DNA of 64,000 bases, taken from assembly GCA_035772405.1 (NCBI GenBank), contig JAYKKM010000043.1:807501-871500 (forward strand). Direction: 5' to 3'. This stretch comes from Chrysogorgia sp. JL179-B06. Lineage: Eukaryota > Cnidaria > Anthozoa > Scleralcyonacea > Chrysogorgiidae. This document shows, piece by piece, positions 1-61,934 of this stretch. Numbering within the stretch: the stretch's first letter is position 1; each line of letters starts with the position of its first letter. The notes beneath the pieces are model-generated. The model was not told the DNA's origin, ran no database searches, and saw only the letters and a list, made by a program, of their open reading frames with translations. The translations under genes were made by a program, and so were the position numbers.

Positions 1-94
1 AGATTTGAACTTCATGCGACAACCATACGGGATAATTTTTTTAAATTTTGATCGCCATTAATATTAAATTTAACAGCAAGTTATCTTTTGTTTA

Positions 95-210
95 GCCTGC
101 AGTGCAGGCGTTTTTTTTTGGGGGGGGGGGAATTGGGGAGACTGGGGCTGAGCGAAAAGGGGAATAGAGGGGGGAGGGGAAGCCTTATGTTTTTGAAAAA
201 CGCCTCTTAA
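95..210 (+). repeat. Left terminal inverted repeat, G-rich
   Basis: This arm matches the reverse complement of 2130-2254 almost base for base, including GGGGAGACTGGGGCTGAGCG. It contains several G runs (10, 4, 4, 4, 6 and 4 G). The main difference from the other arm is the length of the G homopolymer. Confidence 0.75.
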
Positions 211-296
211 TTAATTCATAAAAATTGACCAATCATGATTTCATTAGAATTTAACGGAAGTGAAAGTTTATTTCCGATATAAATACACATGTTACA

Positions 297-478
297 GTGT
301 CAAAGATCAAAACATGTAAAGTTTGTATGGCAAAGCGCAATAGTCCTAGCGATAATTGTCGATTTTGTAAGTGTTGTTTCAAAGTCAAATTTGGGATTTG
401 TACTAAACAGGGTTATCTGTCGTCTGAAAATCTATTCATTCCTTCTAAAAGAAAAGATTCTTTGGGCAGGGGCGTAGG
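297..478 (+). pseudogene. Cys-rich N-terminal fragment of an unrecognised multicopy gene
   Basis: The reading frame encodes a short protein starting near residues KTCKVC, followed by CRFCKCC, KFG and ENLFIPSKRK. The paired cysteines suggest a small zinc-binding module. The spacing is not that of the DNMT1 CXXC finger, so it is not a dnmt1 exon. It resembles, from memory, the start of a Cys-rich protein family that is multicopy in cnidarians; this is unverified. It lies inside the TIR element, so it is either the element's own gene or a captured host fragment. Confidence 0.45.
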
Positions 479-1349
479 AAGCTTTGTAAACTTGGGGGGG
501 CCGGCCAAAGCAAAATTTTCGTTGTACCTAACCTATCAATGGCGAAGTTAGTCCCAAATGGGTGGTCATGATAACTAATAATCGGAGCGCCATAGGCGCG
601 AGGCTTCCCCCCCCCCCCCCTCCCCCGAAAAATTTTGAAATCTAGATTCCCGCAAATGGCATTTCGTGCATTCCGAGCGGTGATTTTTCAGCTCAGAAGT
701 TTATAAAATTTTATATTTTGGACTGTTTCGCTCTATATGAGAGCACATCACCATACTTAGGAACCACCAGGGTCGGCGTGGCCCCCGAAAATCTGGTGAT
801 GGTGGGCCCCAACCTGCTGTGAGCAATGGGCCCCAATCGAATAGTTTTCCGGGGCCCTATTTTTGAGCCACACCGCCCCTGGGAACCACTGACAACATAT
901 TAATGCAATGGTTAGCTGAGTCCAATATGGACGTTTTTTTCAACCGGGCTACCTTTTAGCCTCAATCATTCCGCGATTTCCGCCCTTCTGCTTAGTTAAA
1001 AAGAAAGCCTACTAGAGTAGGGCTGCGTAAACTAGAGAAATATTAGTACTTTAGTTTAGTAAAACACTTGGGTTAACATGCAAAGATATTGTGATTATTA
1101 TTTTTAATTACTTCTATATGACAGTTTAACAGAACATTAATAAGATGTTGTTTTCAAACTTGTCTGAAATATCATACATTCATACTATTCGATTAATATA
1201 CGATTTCAAATACTTTTCTTTCAAATATTTTTCTTTCAAATTCAATTATTTTTTGAGGGGCCGAAAGCTATTCCGGCCCCTCCCCCCCTTTTCTAATATT
1301 GGGCCCCTACGCCCCTGTCTTTGGGAACTGTCTTTGGCGATATTTTTGA

Positions 1350-1909
1350 AGGTTCAAACTCGTTCGAGACACAAATACATATTCCGAGCGATGTTGTAAC
1401 CCTTGTGCTAGAAAAGCAAGAAATTTGGGACAACTGTATGAATTCTTACGAGAAAAAACATCCCAATCAGTAACTCCAGTGAAAACAAAAGGAAGTAAAA
1501 GATTATTGGATGCACCAGATAAATCGAGTCCTTCGTGGAGAAAATCCAAGTTGCCGAAGGTAACGACTGGTTGATCTCCAAATGCGAAGAAATCGCTCGG
1601 CTTACATCAGCGTCACAAGAAATAGATGCAGACGATATATCATCGTCCTATTTAAATATCGACGATTTACCTAAAGAAGGAGTTCAGGTAAAAGTTCGTG
1701 TGCGAAATGCAAATGGTGATGTTGTTGTCCGAATACCGCGAGATGAAGAAAGCAAACAACTGGTCAAGCACATTGCATACACTAACTGGAAAACAGCTTC
1801 AAAAGCCATACTTCAACATAAAGAAATGGAATCAGACTTTAGAATAGCTTTCAGAAAGAAGATTGCCTGCGAGTTTGAGCAGTACTTACAATATGGAAGC
1901 CTTCTATAG
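1350..1909 (+). pseudogene. Continuation of the Cys-rich gene, frameshifted
   Basis: One frame (1350 to about 1570) reads SERCCNPCARKARNLGQLYE followed by a Ser/Lys-rich stretch, then stops. A second frame (about 1550-1909) continues with about 115 residues containing NANGDVVVRIP, AYTNWKTASKAI and RKKIACEFEQYLQY before a stop. The order matches one protein split by a frameshift. No catalytic motif is visible. It belongs with the fragment at 297-478 and sits inside the same TIR element. A DUF6589-type transposon protein is one possible identity, held with low confidence. Confidence 0.45.
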
Positions 1910-2129
1910 CTTTGAGCAACACAGGTGAACTCGCTGGGTTTTCAAACAAAATACTAATGCAGGAGGCGAGAGTATTTTGTCCTCTTTGGTACAATTGTGT
2001 ACTTGAATCTAAAGTCTGTTTTACAGCACTATTAAAGTCTTCCTCGCTGTAGTTAGTCATATTGGAATTAGGTTGATTGATCAGACCCGCACCAATGAGA
2101 AGCCTTATAAAATCCCGTTCGCTCACGAA

Positions 2130-2254
2130 CGGGTTATTCAAAAACATAAGGCTTGCTGGCAGGCGTTCCCTTCCCCTCCCCCCTCTCTTCCCCTTTTCGC
2201 TCAGCCCCAGTCTCCCCAATTCCCCTCCTCCCCAAAAATGCCTGCACTGCAGGC
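2130..2254 (-). repeat. Right terminal inverted repeat, C-rich on + strand
   Basis: Partner of the arm at 95-210, ending in the palindrome GCCTGCACTGCAGGC-like sequence just before the putative target duplication at 2255-2264. Confidence 0.75.
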
Positions 2255-2373
2255 TATCTTTTGTATCAACCTTTGCTTACCTCAGCGCGCCGTCAGGTAA
2301 TGAAGGCAGCAAGAGTACGTTAATAATTACAGACCGCAAGATCAAAAGGTGATTGATGAAACCAATACCATAT

Positions 2374-2500
2374 ACAGTCAACTCTCGCCTCGCGGACACC
2401 CCGCTATTACGGACACCCCGCTACTAAGGACAGTTGGTAAATCCCCGGCCGAAATTACTATGATCTCCATTTTCAGAACGTTTTTAAGCGGATATAGTAC
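2374..2500 (+). mobile_element. pogo/Tigger-like terminal repeat, solo
   Basis: The stretch begins CAGTCAACTCTCGCCTCGCG and continues with two 'CGGACACCCCGCTA' repeats. This is the style of pogo/Tigger-type TIRs, which use TA targets (a TATA precedes it). No matching opposite end was found nearby, so this is a truncated end, not a complete element. Confidence 0.5.
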
Positions 2501-2784
2501 GCCTCTACAAAGTACCCATGTTGAAGTATATGGTAAAACTAACCCGTATATGAATAGTAATTGTCCTGTATCATGTAACTGGGGTATCTGTAACTAATAA
2601 TAAAGTAATAATAATAGATGGTTTATTTAAAATACTTTCGCACTAAGCGTGAATTGCAGTATTTTTACAATTTCAAGAAACTGGTATTATAATATTAAAT
2701 AGATAAATTACAATAACTAATTCAGCTATAATACAAAGGGAAAACATTTATAAAAGCTATGTTAAAACAATATTAAGTATTAAG

Positions 2785-3549
2785 TCAGTGATTATTTACA
2801 GTTCGATGAACACATTGATGGAAAGAAACTCTTTTTGAACCTGTCGGTTCTGCATCTAAAGAGGCTATAATGACTGGTGTAACGCAAAGCTCTGCCGTGT
2901 AACGCGGCCGGGTCGGAGGTAGGAGATGGTTGAGGCGCGAGGATGGTACAGAAATTTTGTTCAGAATTTTCACGCAAAGAACGTCACGGCGATCAGACAG
3001 GCGAGGAAGAGCAGACGTTTTAAGAGCAACGGAGTAAGACAGATACGGATAGATAATACGTAATGCACGACGCTGTATCTTTTCTAGCTTGTCTGAGAGG
3101 TTGAGGGGAATGGAGGTACTCCAGACCGCGCAACAATATTCAAGAATAGATCTAATAAGTGAAGTGTACAAAGTTATGAGGTCTTGTGCTGGAACGCCGG
3201 AGTTACATAACACACGCAAGATATGAAGCCTCTTGGCAGCTTTGAGGGTGATCGAGTCAATGTGAGCGTTCCACTTTAGGTCTTCCTGTAAGATCACCCC
3301 CAGCACGTTATAGCAGGTGACCCTCTCCAGAGGCTGGGTGTTGATATACAGAGAGGTGGACAGCTCCTGAGAGACGTTACGAAGGAAGGATACGGTAAAG
3401 TCCTTACACTTCTTGGGGTTTAGTTTCATATTGTTAGCAGCGGACCAGCAAGAGATTGTGTCGAGGTCGTCTTGTATGGATGGAGGAGAGTTTCGGTGAA
3501 TAGACTGAGAAATTGTCAGGTCATCAACGTACATCCAAGTACTTGACAA
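2785..3549 (-). pseudogene. CR1/L2-like LINE reverse transcriptase, 3' part
   Basis: A 254-codon frame on the minus strand starts at the RT active-site motif YVDD and runs through the RT thumb and C-terminal region: LGVILQEDLKWNAHI, SLIRSILEYCCAVW and KIQRRALRIIYPYL are classic non-LTR motifs. Everything 5' of YVDD is missing, as expected for a 5'-truncated LINE. A related fragment at 9281-10045 is truncated at the same motif. It lies upstream of the first dnmt1 exon found, in the opposite orientation. Confidence 0.85.
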
Positions 3550-3754
3550 CTCAACCCTTTAGCGTTTCTAAAAGCTTTTTCGATATTTCAGTTAAAATAT
3601 TTCACATGGTAACGTTAGTGTTTTCCGAGTAGATATAATAATTTCCCGAATGTTGCTAATTTTAGAAAATTGCATGTCTGCTAGCTGCAACAATCCCACC
3701 CCAGCATCACTTTCTTTAAGGGTGATCTGTCGGTTTCTGGTTACTTGCTTTAAG

Positions 3755-54966
<51,212 letters not shown>

Positions 54967-55129
54967 GCAACTGTCCTATTCTTTTGATGGAAGTTATTTT
55001 TATTTAGGTTTAGTTTTGTTAACTAATGAATTTCGCGTCTATTCCATTCTTTTATATTTTCTGTAAATTGGATTTTTAATTTAATTTTATTATAGTCACA
55101 GAAACATGCTAAACTCGCCAATATATTTA

Positions 55130-55500
55130 GGTGTTTTAATATTTCTATTTAATAATATACTTGACGATATCGTGGACCGCTACAATCCAATAAGGAACTG
55201 CTCTTCTTCTGCGTGCAAACCTATGGAGCATTTTCTGTTGCAGCTTCTTTTCTTTGGAGCTTGCCACAGGATTTGAAATTGTTCTAATGTTGATATTTTT
55301 AAAACTAAACTGAAAACTTCTTTAAATTGCAATTTAACCTTACTGTAGTTAGTTAAAATTTATCAATGCATGTGAAATATTTTATCGAGCTTATATATAT
55401 TTATTTTAAATGGAATAGATTTGATTGAAATGCGCTTAGAACAGTCCTGTATCAGAGTAATAGGAATTTTAACATTATTATATATAATATATATTAAGGG
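55130..55500 (+). pseudogene. CR1/L2-like LINE 3' fragment
   Basis: DDIVDRYNPIRN then, after a frameshift, TYGAFSVAASFLWSLPQDL give the C-terminal LINE signature. GCGCTTAGAACAG and a TAT-rich tail follow. Only the last about 60 codons survive. Confidence 0.65.
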
Positions 55501-57548
55501 AGTTTGACGCTATAAAATTGCTCGTAACACACTTTAACAGTTGAACAAACGATCTAAAAACTGGCTCTTAAGCCGCTATTTTGAATATGACCGCGACGTG
55601 CTGGTAAGCGTTGTATTTCGTAGTGCTCATGTAATATTACAAAAATAAAGCTGAGAAGAAGCTTAATTTATTTGTATTTCCGCCAACACGGACCGCTTTA
55701 CCCAGACATGGCGAACGGTCTAATTATTTTTAATACGTATTACGAGCATTTTTACAACCTGAAAAGTAACGTACTTTGATATATACTTATTGTGGTTGCC
55801 TATGTTCTTTAATATTTTATTTTGGCAATTGGTTTTTGAAGTTTGTTCGTATCGTGAAATCAGAAATCTGGCGTCTATTTCATTCGTATATTTTCACGTA
55901 AATTAGATTGAGTGTATTTTTTTATTTTATGGTCCCAGAAACATGCATCATCGCAAATATAGTAGGTGGTTTGAAGGGGCAGTAAGATCCAGAGGTGGAA
56001 ACATTTTCTTTCTGGGATTAGGACTAAAAAATCTCTGCAAAAATTTCATGAGGCAAACTGGCAAAATCAGTTTCTGCCTATCGTGTTAAGCATTAAAGAA
56101 ATATGTCTTATATGTGTAAAATGTAAACATAAAATTAGATGCTATGAGAGGGTGAAACACTAAGACGACTCTCGATTATACCAGTCGCGTTCATCGACAA
56201 GATATCTTAATTTTACTTTGCATAGCCAATTTCTTCCCAGCAACGAGCATAACACTGTGTAATATCATTCATCATTGTTTGATCAAATATATTGGATTGT
56301 TGCCTATTCGACGTATTATAATTGTATAATTTATACACTTACTGAGTAACAGAGACTACAGAGTTCTGCAAAATACTTTGCAGTTAACTATCAAACCTCA
56401 AAAATGTCTGTAAAATTATCTGCAAAAAATTCGATCCAAAATAATTTCTGGGAACTAGGCTCCAAGGATCCGATCCATTTCCTCATTTTCGATTAGTTTA
56501 ACTCACCTATAAACAACGTATATACATTGTGTATTATATACAACGTATAGACATGAATAATTAATGAGGCTAAGCCACAATTATGGTATTTTGGTTATAG
56601 CTTTGGTTATAGCTTTTATTTTGTGCAAGGTATTTTGGTTATAGCTTTGTAAAGCTCAATACTTATTAGACGATCTTTAACAAAGTTTGAATGCTTATTA
56701 GTTATTAGGATGATCTTTTACAAAGTTATGAATACTAATTAAGCCTATAGCATCGTTCATTGGTTCATTTCACAAGTACGATAAAATACTCGCGTCAGAT
56801 CTGTATGCATGGGATTTACAATGGCTCGTGCAGCACGCCATCGCAAATGCCCATACAGATCTGCCGCTCGTATTTTATCTATTACTTAGCATTTAACTAC
56901 ATCACGAAATAGCGAACTCTTTAAAATTTATCGAGTTTGAATTACTTCTCAAGAAGTCCGTCATTAATTTGACGAGACGCATGAAGTTCGCTTTGGCAAT
57001 TACTTGTATCAGAACTCGATTCAGAGTTTGAAGACATATTTACGAACGAAACTATACACAGGAAAACAGTTCCACGCTGTACGTGAGCGAAGGTGAATTC
57101 AATAGCTGAGTAGACGACGTCACAGTGTAGAAGTGACATGTCGTACACATCTCAAATGCGGCACGTCCAACTGCTGCTCCACTCAATTACGAAGTATTGT
57201 ATTGTATATAGTATCATGCACATGGATTTTCGTCGATATTTTTAACCGACATTTATATTGTATTTGTATGAAACATAAACAGAGACCGCCTATCCGAAAC
57301 GAGACATTCAACTCAGTCGAATGTCTTAAAATGTCTGTCGACTACGTCGCGCACTTATGAAAACGGTCATAGCTGAGCAGATTGTGTGATTTATAACCTT
57401 TAGATTCCTCTTAATAGTCAGGGGCTTAGGAGGGCGGATTTCCTAGGAATATCGCCCCCAGGGGGGCGATATTACGGCGGGACGAATTTCCTGGGACACC
57501 TGATAAAAGCACCACATTTTTTCCACGTATTACCGACTACCGTCGCAT
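55501..57548. other. Intergenic stretch, no gene seen
   Basis: At 55625-55700 CTGAGAAGAAGCTTAATTT and TATTTCCGCCAACAC repeat, inverted, sequence near 4200-4250. At 56600-56740 TATTTTGGTTATAGCTTT and GATCTTT..ACAAAGTT repeat locally. Otherwise nothing recognised. Confidence 0.5.
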
Positions 57549-57552
57549 TCAA

Positions 57553-58172
57553 TTTTTAAGGGGAGCCACTTCCGATTGCACAAAAATCCCAATCCTCTTA
57601 AAATCGCACGTATGGTGTTTTAAGAAAAATATTTTATTTTTCAACCTTGCAATGTGACTGGTCACTTGACTAGAATACTTTTTATGCATGTCCAAAATCT
57701 CCTTTAAAAGAAAATATTTACACTCAAACAAGAAACATGCGAAGAGACATTTTGAATTATTTAGTTTTTGGCCGCCATTTTGGAGGACAAATTCAAAATG
57801 ACGGCCAAATTAAAAATGGCGGCAAAATGTAGTTTGCTCGTGCTAAAGGTCATTCATGCCTGATGAAACTTGGCATGCACAATATCAAAACGTCTCTTTA
57901 CGTGCTTCTTGTGGTTTGAGTGCATTAAATATTTGCTTTAAAAGGAGATTTTGGACATGTATAAAAATGTATTTTGTCTCGTGACCAGTTATATTATTGT
58001 CGTTTTCTCCAAGACAGTGCAAGCTTGAAAAATAAAATTTCCATATTTTTATAAACTCCACCATGTATCCGATTTTTGTGCAAGTGGTCTATATAATATG
58101 CTATAAAGTGGAATGTACGATTCCTCGATTTAGCCGCAAGTTAATATTTGGAGGAAGTGGCTCCCTTAAAAA
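57553..58172. mobile_element. Palindromic MITE, about 620 bp
   Basis: Ends TTTTTAAGGGGAGCCACTTCC and GGAAGTGGCTCCCTTAAAAA are inverted. The arms pair further inward (AAAATCTCCTTTAAAAG with CTTTAAAAGGAGATTTT, GGCCGCCATTTTGGA with AAAATGGCGGC) and fold around about 57790. The inner part is shared with 28690-29050. Confidence 0.8.
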
Positions 58173-58429
58173 TTGAAATCTAAGGTAACGGGTAACACGT
58201 GGAAAAACCTTTTACCATGACCTCCTTGGAAATTGTGAAAACAACTTCAGTAAAACATCTTCGCATTCGTGAGCTTAAAGGTTTTGAATTCGGGCGTGGT
58301 CATGCGACACATGTCAGTTTTCTGCATGGTGCTCATTTATTACGTGTGCACATTTTCCACACAATCCTATAACTTATGGATTAAGTAACCTTGACCATCT
58401 GATGGGACATCGCGAAACTGCAATAATCC

Positions 58430-58800
58430 CCTCGCTCGCCTTTTCTATCCCCCCCAAGAGTTTCATCCTAACACCCCCTGCGGGATTTTCCCCATCCATG
58501 GTCCCCAGACCTCGCACGTCGTGTATTAATTTGTTGGTGGCCGTTACATCGTAGCAATTTATTTTTAAATTTTTCAGTTATCTCGGCCAATATTTACTCG
58601 ATTTCAATTCTGAAAACAGATTTGGAATTACCGAGTCTAAATACATAATATACGTGTCTATTATATATGAGAACATGCATATCCGTCGTAAAAATCTGTT
58701 ATGTACTTAGAAATTAATCGGCAATCAAGCACCCGCTTCGTCGTATATTATTTTGAACGTTATCTCGATCAATATTTAATCGTTTTCAATTCTTGTTGTT
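58430..58800 (-). repeat. Inverted copy of the 51180/40740 repeat family
   Basis: CCCCATCCATGGTCCCCAGA, ATTCTGAAAACAGATTTGGA and GAACGTTATCTCGATCAATA are reverse complements of sequence at 51180-51730. Confidence 0.75.
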
Positions 58801-60449
58801 TGCATGTGCCGTGGCGTTAAAATATATTTCTGATTCTCGATCGTGTGTTCAATCACACGTCTTCAATCTCCCGGTAATATAAATCGTGCGAAAATATTTA
58901 TAACACGAGTTCAACTGTTCAAGACATAACCATTCTTTCTTTCTTTCTTTATTTATTAAATGCAATCGATAGGTTTCCGTGTATTAATTTTCCCTAGTAA
59001 CCGCCATTGTTGGTGTATGAAAATCAGTGATGAAAATGCGGTTTTTACACAATCTAGCCTTCGCTCTGCTATCTGAGTTCTGGTAGCTCAATGGTTGGAG
59101 CGTCTAACCGGAGATCAGAAGGTTGCGGGTTCGATTCCTGTGAACTTATGGAATTGATTTAGCGTTTCAAAATTGGTACATTACGCCTAAGGTTTTTTTG
59201 GGGGGATTTTCGGAAGGATTTTTTGGTGGGAGCCTATATTACGGTATCTATCTATCTATCAAAACATAATCTCAATAATAGGAAAAGTAACAGACTGTAA
59301 TTCCCTTCCACAACACTGCAGCAGCATAAATTTTTTAAGGGTAATCGCAACAAAAATCATAATTAGTTAAGGTGGCTTGATAGCAAAAAAAGTTATGAAA
59401 AATTACATTCCCCCCAAAAACGTTCGCAGTGTACATTTCTGCCTCACTCTAGTTCCTTGCATAACTCTAGTGTCAGTGCTGATAATTGAATAGTTTTACA
59501 CTTACAGCATTAAATTGTATCTGAACAAATCACATTGATTGTAATATGTAAATATATGCAAATTAGGATTTCTTAACTCACTAGAACAAAGTTTTCTCCC
59601 CTCCTGAAAACTGTGCACTGTCTAATACTTTTCAAAACTCAAGAGTAATACTATAGGGCTGTACAAGGAACTAGAATGAAGCACGAATCTACACTGTGAA
59701 ACGTTTTAGAGGGAAAAATCAGATTATTTATATTTTTCCCTAATCGAACTATACTCTTGCACAAGACAACAGCACTAATTTTGATCAAAACAATCCTGTC
59801 CTATCCCATCTTGTTGTAATACTTTGCCTAATTAACTGGGAAGCTGGGTGGTGTCACACCCGGGGTAAACCTGACGAAATTACTCAGTGGGTGAATTCAG
59901 GTTAGCAACTTTGAAAGTGCAACTAATTTGTTTCATTTGAATACTTTGGATCTAACTGTCAGACCAATTTTATTTATGCCTCACTGCTTTTCTTTTCCCA
60001 ACTTTTGTTTCTTGTTGCCATCCATACCATCCATTACGTTTTTAAAAATGTGAATTTGGAGTACTGATCTGGAGAGTGATTTTATGAATTCAATGGACAA
60101 GCGACAACGATCTGAAATCTTTTAAAAAGAAATGTTCACTTTTTACAACAACGAATTTATAAATAGTTTAAATATATTATAAAAGTTTAAATATATTTAT
60201 AGGTATTTATATACTGTAGTTTCATAAACACAAGTTTTAACACTTTTACAAAAACTGTATTAACATTTCATGAACCATTTAACCAAAAGTATAGTATATT
60301 TCTGAAGCAAATGAAACCTGTGTCATACATAGAAAATGAAATAAATCAAACACTGTTAAAACATCAAGTGCTTCAGTTGTTACGTTGGCAAGTGACGTTC
60401 ATGTCGCTACATTAATATTTAATCCAAAAACATCGATAACTCTAAAAGG

Positions 60450-60560
60450 TTGGTGTACTGCCGAAATAGTGAATAGGTGGTCTAACCTTTCGAGCGAAGG
60501 CCTTCGTCAGAGAGTGAGACGTACAGAGGGTTCTGCCCAGGAGCATGCGAGTGCCGGGTA
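60450..60560 (-). ncRNA. Hammerhead-like core in Penelope-type piece
   Basis: On the minus strand: CTCTGACGAAGGCCTTCGCT then CGAAAGGTT. Core CTGACGA and a GAAA block are present. The flank GTTGGTGTACTGCCGAA matches 43170-43190 inverted. Confidence 0.4.
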
Positions 60561-61035
60561 CCCGTAGGTACAGAGACCGATCATACCACCGGATTCCATC
60601 AACTTTTGAAAAATAGCATTTTTCAAATTTTGAGCAAATAGTTCTGTGGATAAATTTAATCATAATGTAAATAAAATCGGCAACACAAAGTGATTAAAAT
60701 GGGAGACAGGTTTGAGAATACTATGCTGCTTGGCGAAAAACGATATCGGTGGTTTCTAAAACTTTGGTCGTTTCGCCGGGACGATCAGCCAAAGAAACTA
60801 TATGAAGATTCGACTGAACAGTTTCGCTTCCAGAGGGGGAGGCGATTCTGATACGTACGCTCACATCAATGTTTTTAACGTTCCGGCAGGTACTTAATAA
60901 TAATAATAATAATAATTTATTTCTAGTGCATTACAAAAAATCTCAATGCTATGCCTACACAAAAATCGGCATACATGAAGTAGTCCCCAACGTTCCAGTC
61001 ACATTTTCGAGTTACGAAGTTCCAAATATATTAAC

Positions 61036-61180
61036 ATATATTAGCAACAGAACGATAGATATGTTATGAACCTCGTTCTTTTAAAAACCCCGCTTAACTT
61101 TGTGAATAGAAACAGAAATTTAAAGTGGGGTTTTTTAAAGAACGAGTTAATACATAACATATCTATCCTTCTGTTGCTAA
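61036..61180. repeat. Inverted repeat, about 60-bp arms
   Basis: ATTAGCAACAGAACGATAGA, CTCGTTCTTTTAAAAACCCC and their complements at 61122-61180, around a 25-base centre. Confidence 0.85.
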
Positions 61181-61740
61181 TGTATCTATAGAAAAGATGA
61201 ACATCAAACGTTATATCACAAAATTAAATTAAGCTCTAAAGTTGATGTTACGTCACTTCCAGAACATGTGCCAATAATGGCGGACTCATAATCTCGTATA
61301 GAAACAGTCGAAAAACCCGATTTCTCATGCTCGTAATTGCTTGAAATTTGGGAAGTAAGTTGAGAAGGCCATGTTCTTTACAAATATCTAATATTTAATA
61401 ATTGCATTTGATGCCCTGAATGTTTTTTTCTATGCACGATATCAGTTTCATTCGCCTCCGAAATAACCATACACAGCCTAGAATAGGCTTTTCCGTGCGC
61501 TGCTATGGGGATTGGGGGCCAAATTCGCTCATGTAGTATAAATAAGCTCCGAATTCTCCGAAAAACAAAACTCAAAATAGAAGGCCTAGTGTCTAGGCTG
61601 AGCCATACATAGAATACGAGGTCAAGATTCACATTTTGGAAACTTTTAAAGATACAGCAGGGAGCCACCTTAAACCTTTTGATTATCGGAGAGCTGTCTG
61701 TGCACGAACATCGAAAGAAATTCGACCATCTAGGGCAACT

Positions 61741-61894
61741 TTACGGAGACTCGCTTAGCTTTATGCTTCTGAAATCTGGCAGCAAAGATTGAACATGCTT
61801 CCTTAAGTCAGCTCTTCTCTTTTCACGTTTCTCTTCTTCTCTTAACAGTGGGATGTATCTTTTCCAGGAGGTCATAGCCATTTGTATTAATCTC
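61741..61894 (-). CDS. Terminal exon of a minus-strand coiled-coil/Sfi1-like gene
   Basis: Minus-strand acceptor TTTTCAG at 61897-61895. One base closes an Arg codon, then RLIQMAMTSWKRYIPLLREE, EKREKRRADLRKHV and SLLPDFRSIKLSESP before TAA (61743-61741). The highly charged helix with a Trp every repeat resembles Sfi1/IQ-like centriolar or coiled-coil proteins; CCDC191 is a possible identity, unverified. It joins in phase to 62736-62975. It converges tail-to-tail on dnmt1, about 6.8 kb apart. Confidence 0.65.
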
Positions 61895-61934
61895 CTGAAA
61901 ATAGGAAAGAAAAGAAAAGTTTCCACTTTCAACA

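Larger units (their letters stand above)
92..2254 (+). mobile_element. TIR transposon carrying a decayed Cys-rich gene
   Basis: Two long inverted repeats (about 95-210 and 2130-2254) bound a 2.1-kb element. Each outer end starts with the same palindrome, GCCTGCAGTGCAGGC. A 10-bp direct repeat, TATCTTTTGT, flanks it at 82-91 and 2255-2264 and looks like a target-site duplication. About 3 bases on the left do not match the right end, so the exact border is uncertain by a few bases. Long TIRs with 9-10 bp duplications are typical of Mutator-like elements; I see no MULE transposase, so the superfamily is an inference. The interior holds pieces of a Cys-rich gene and short G/C-rich repeats (480-900, 1255-1315). 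The copy looks dead and non-autonomous. Confidence 0.7.
58925..61370. other. Intergenic repeats, no gene seen
   Basis: (TTCT)n at 58933-58952; tRNA-like head at 59085-59145 (GGTAGCTCAATGGTTGGAGC, GCGGGTTCGATTCC); (TCTA)n at 59248-59263; hammerhead-like Penelope piece at 60450-60560; (AAT)n at 60893-60917; inverted repeat at 61036-61180. Bases 59270-60360 are AT-rich with nothing recognised. Confidence 0.6.

Noticed and set aside
297..478. Possible DNMT1 CXXC zinc finger
   Set aside because: Cys spacing and surrounding residues do not match CXXC, and it lies inside a TIR element with its own continuation at 1350-1909.
1..3754. Missing upstream BAH1 exon of dnmt1
   Set aside because: I looked for a segment ending in phase 2 before YDEVQ and found none that matches BAH1; it probably lies upstream of the window.
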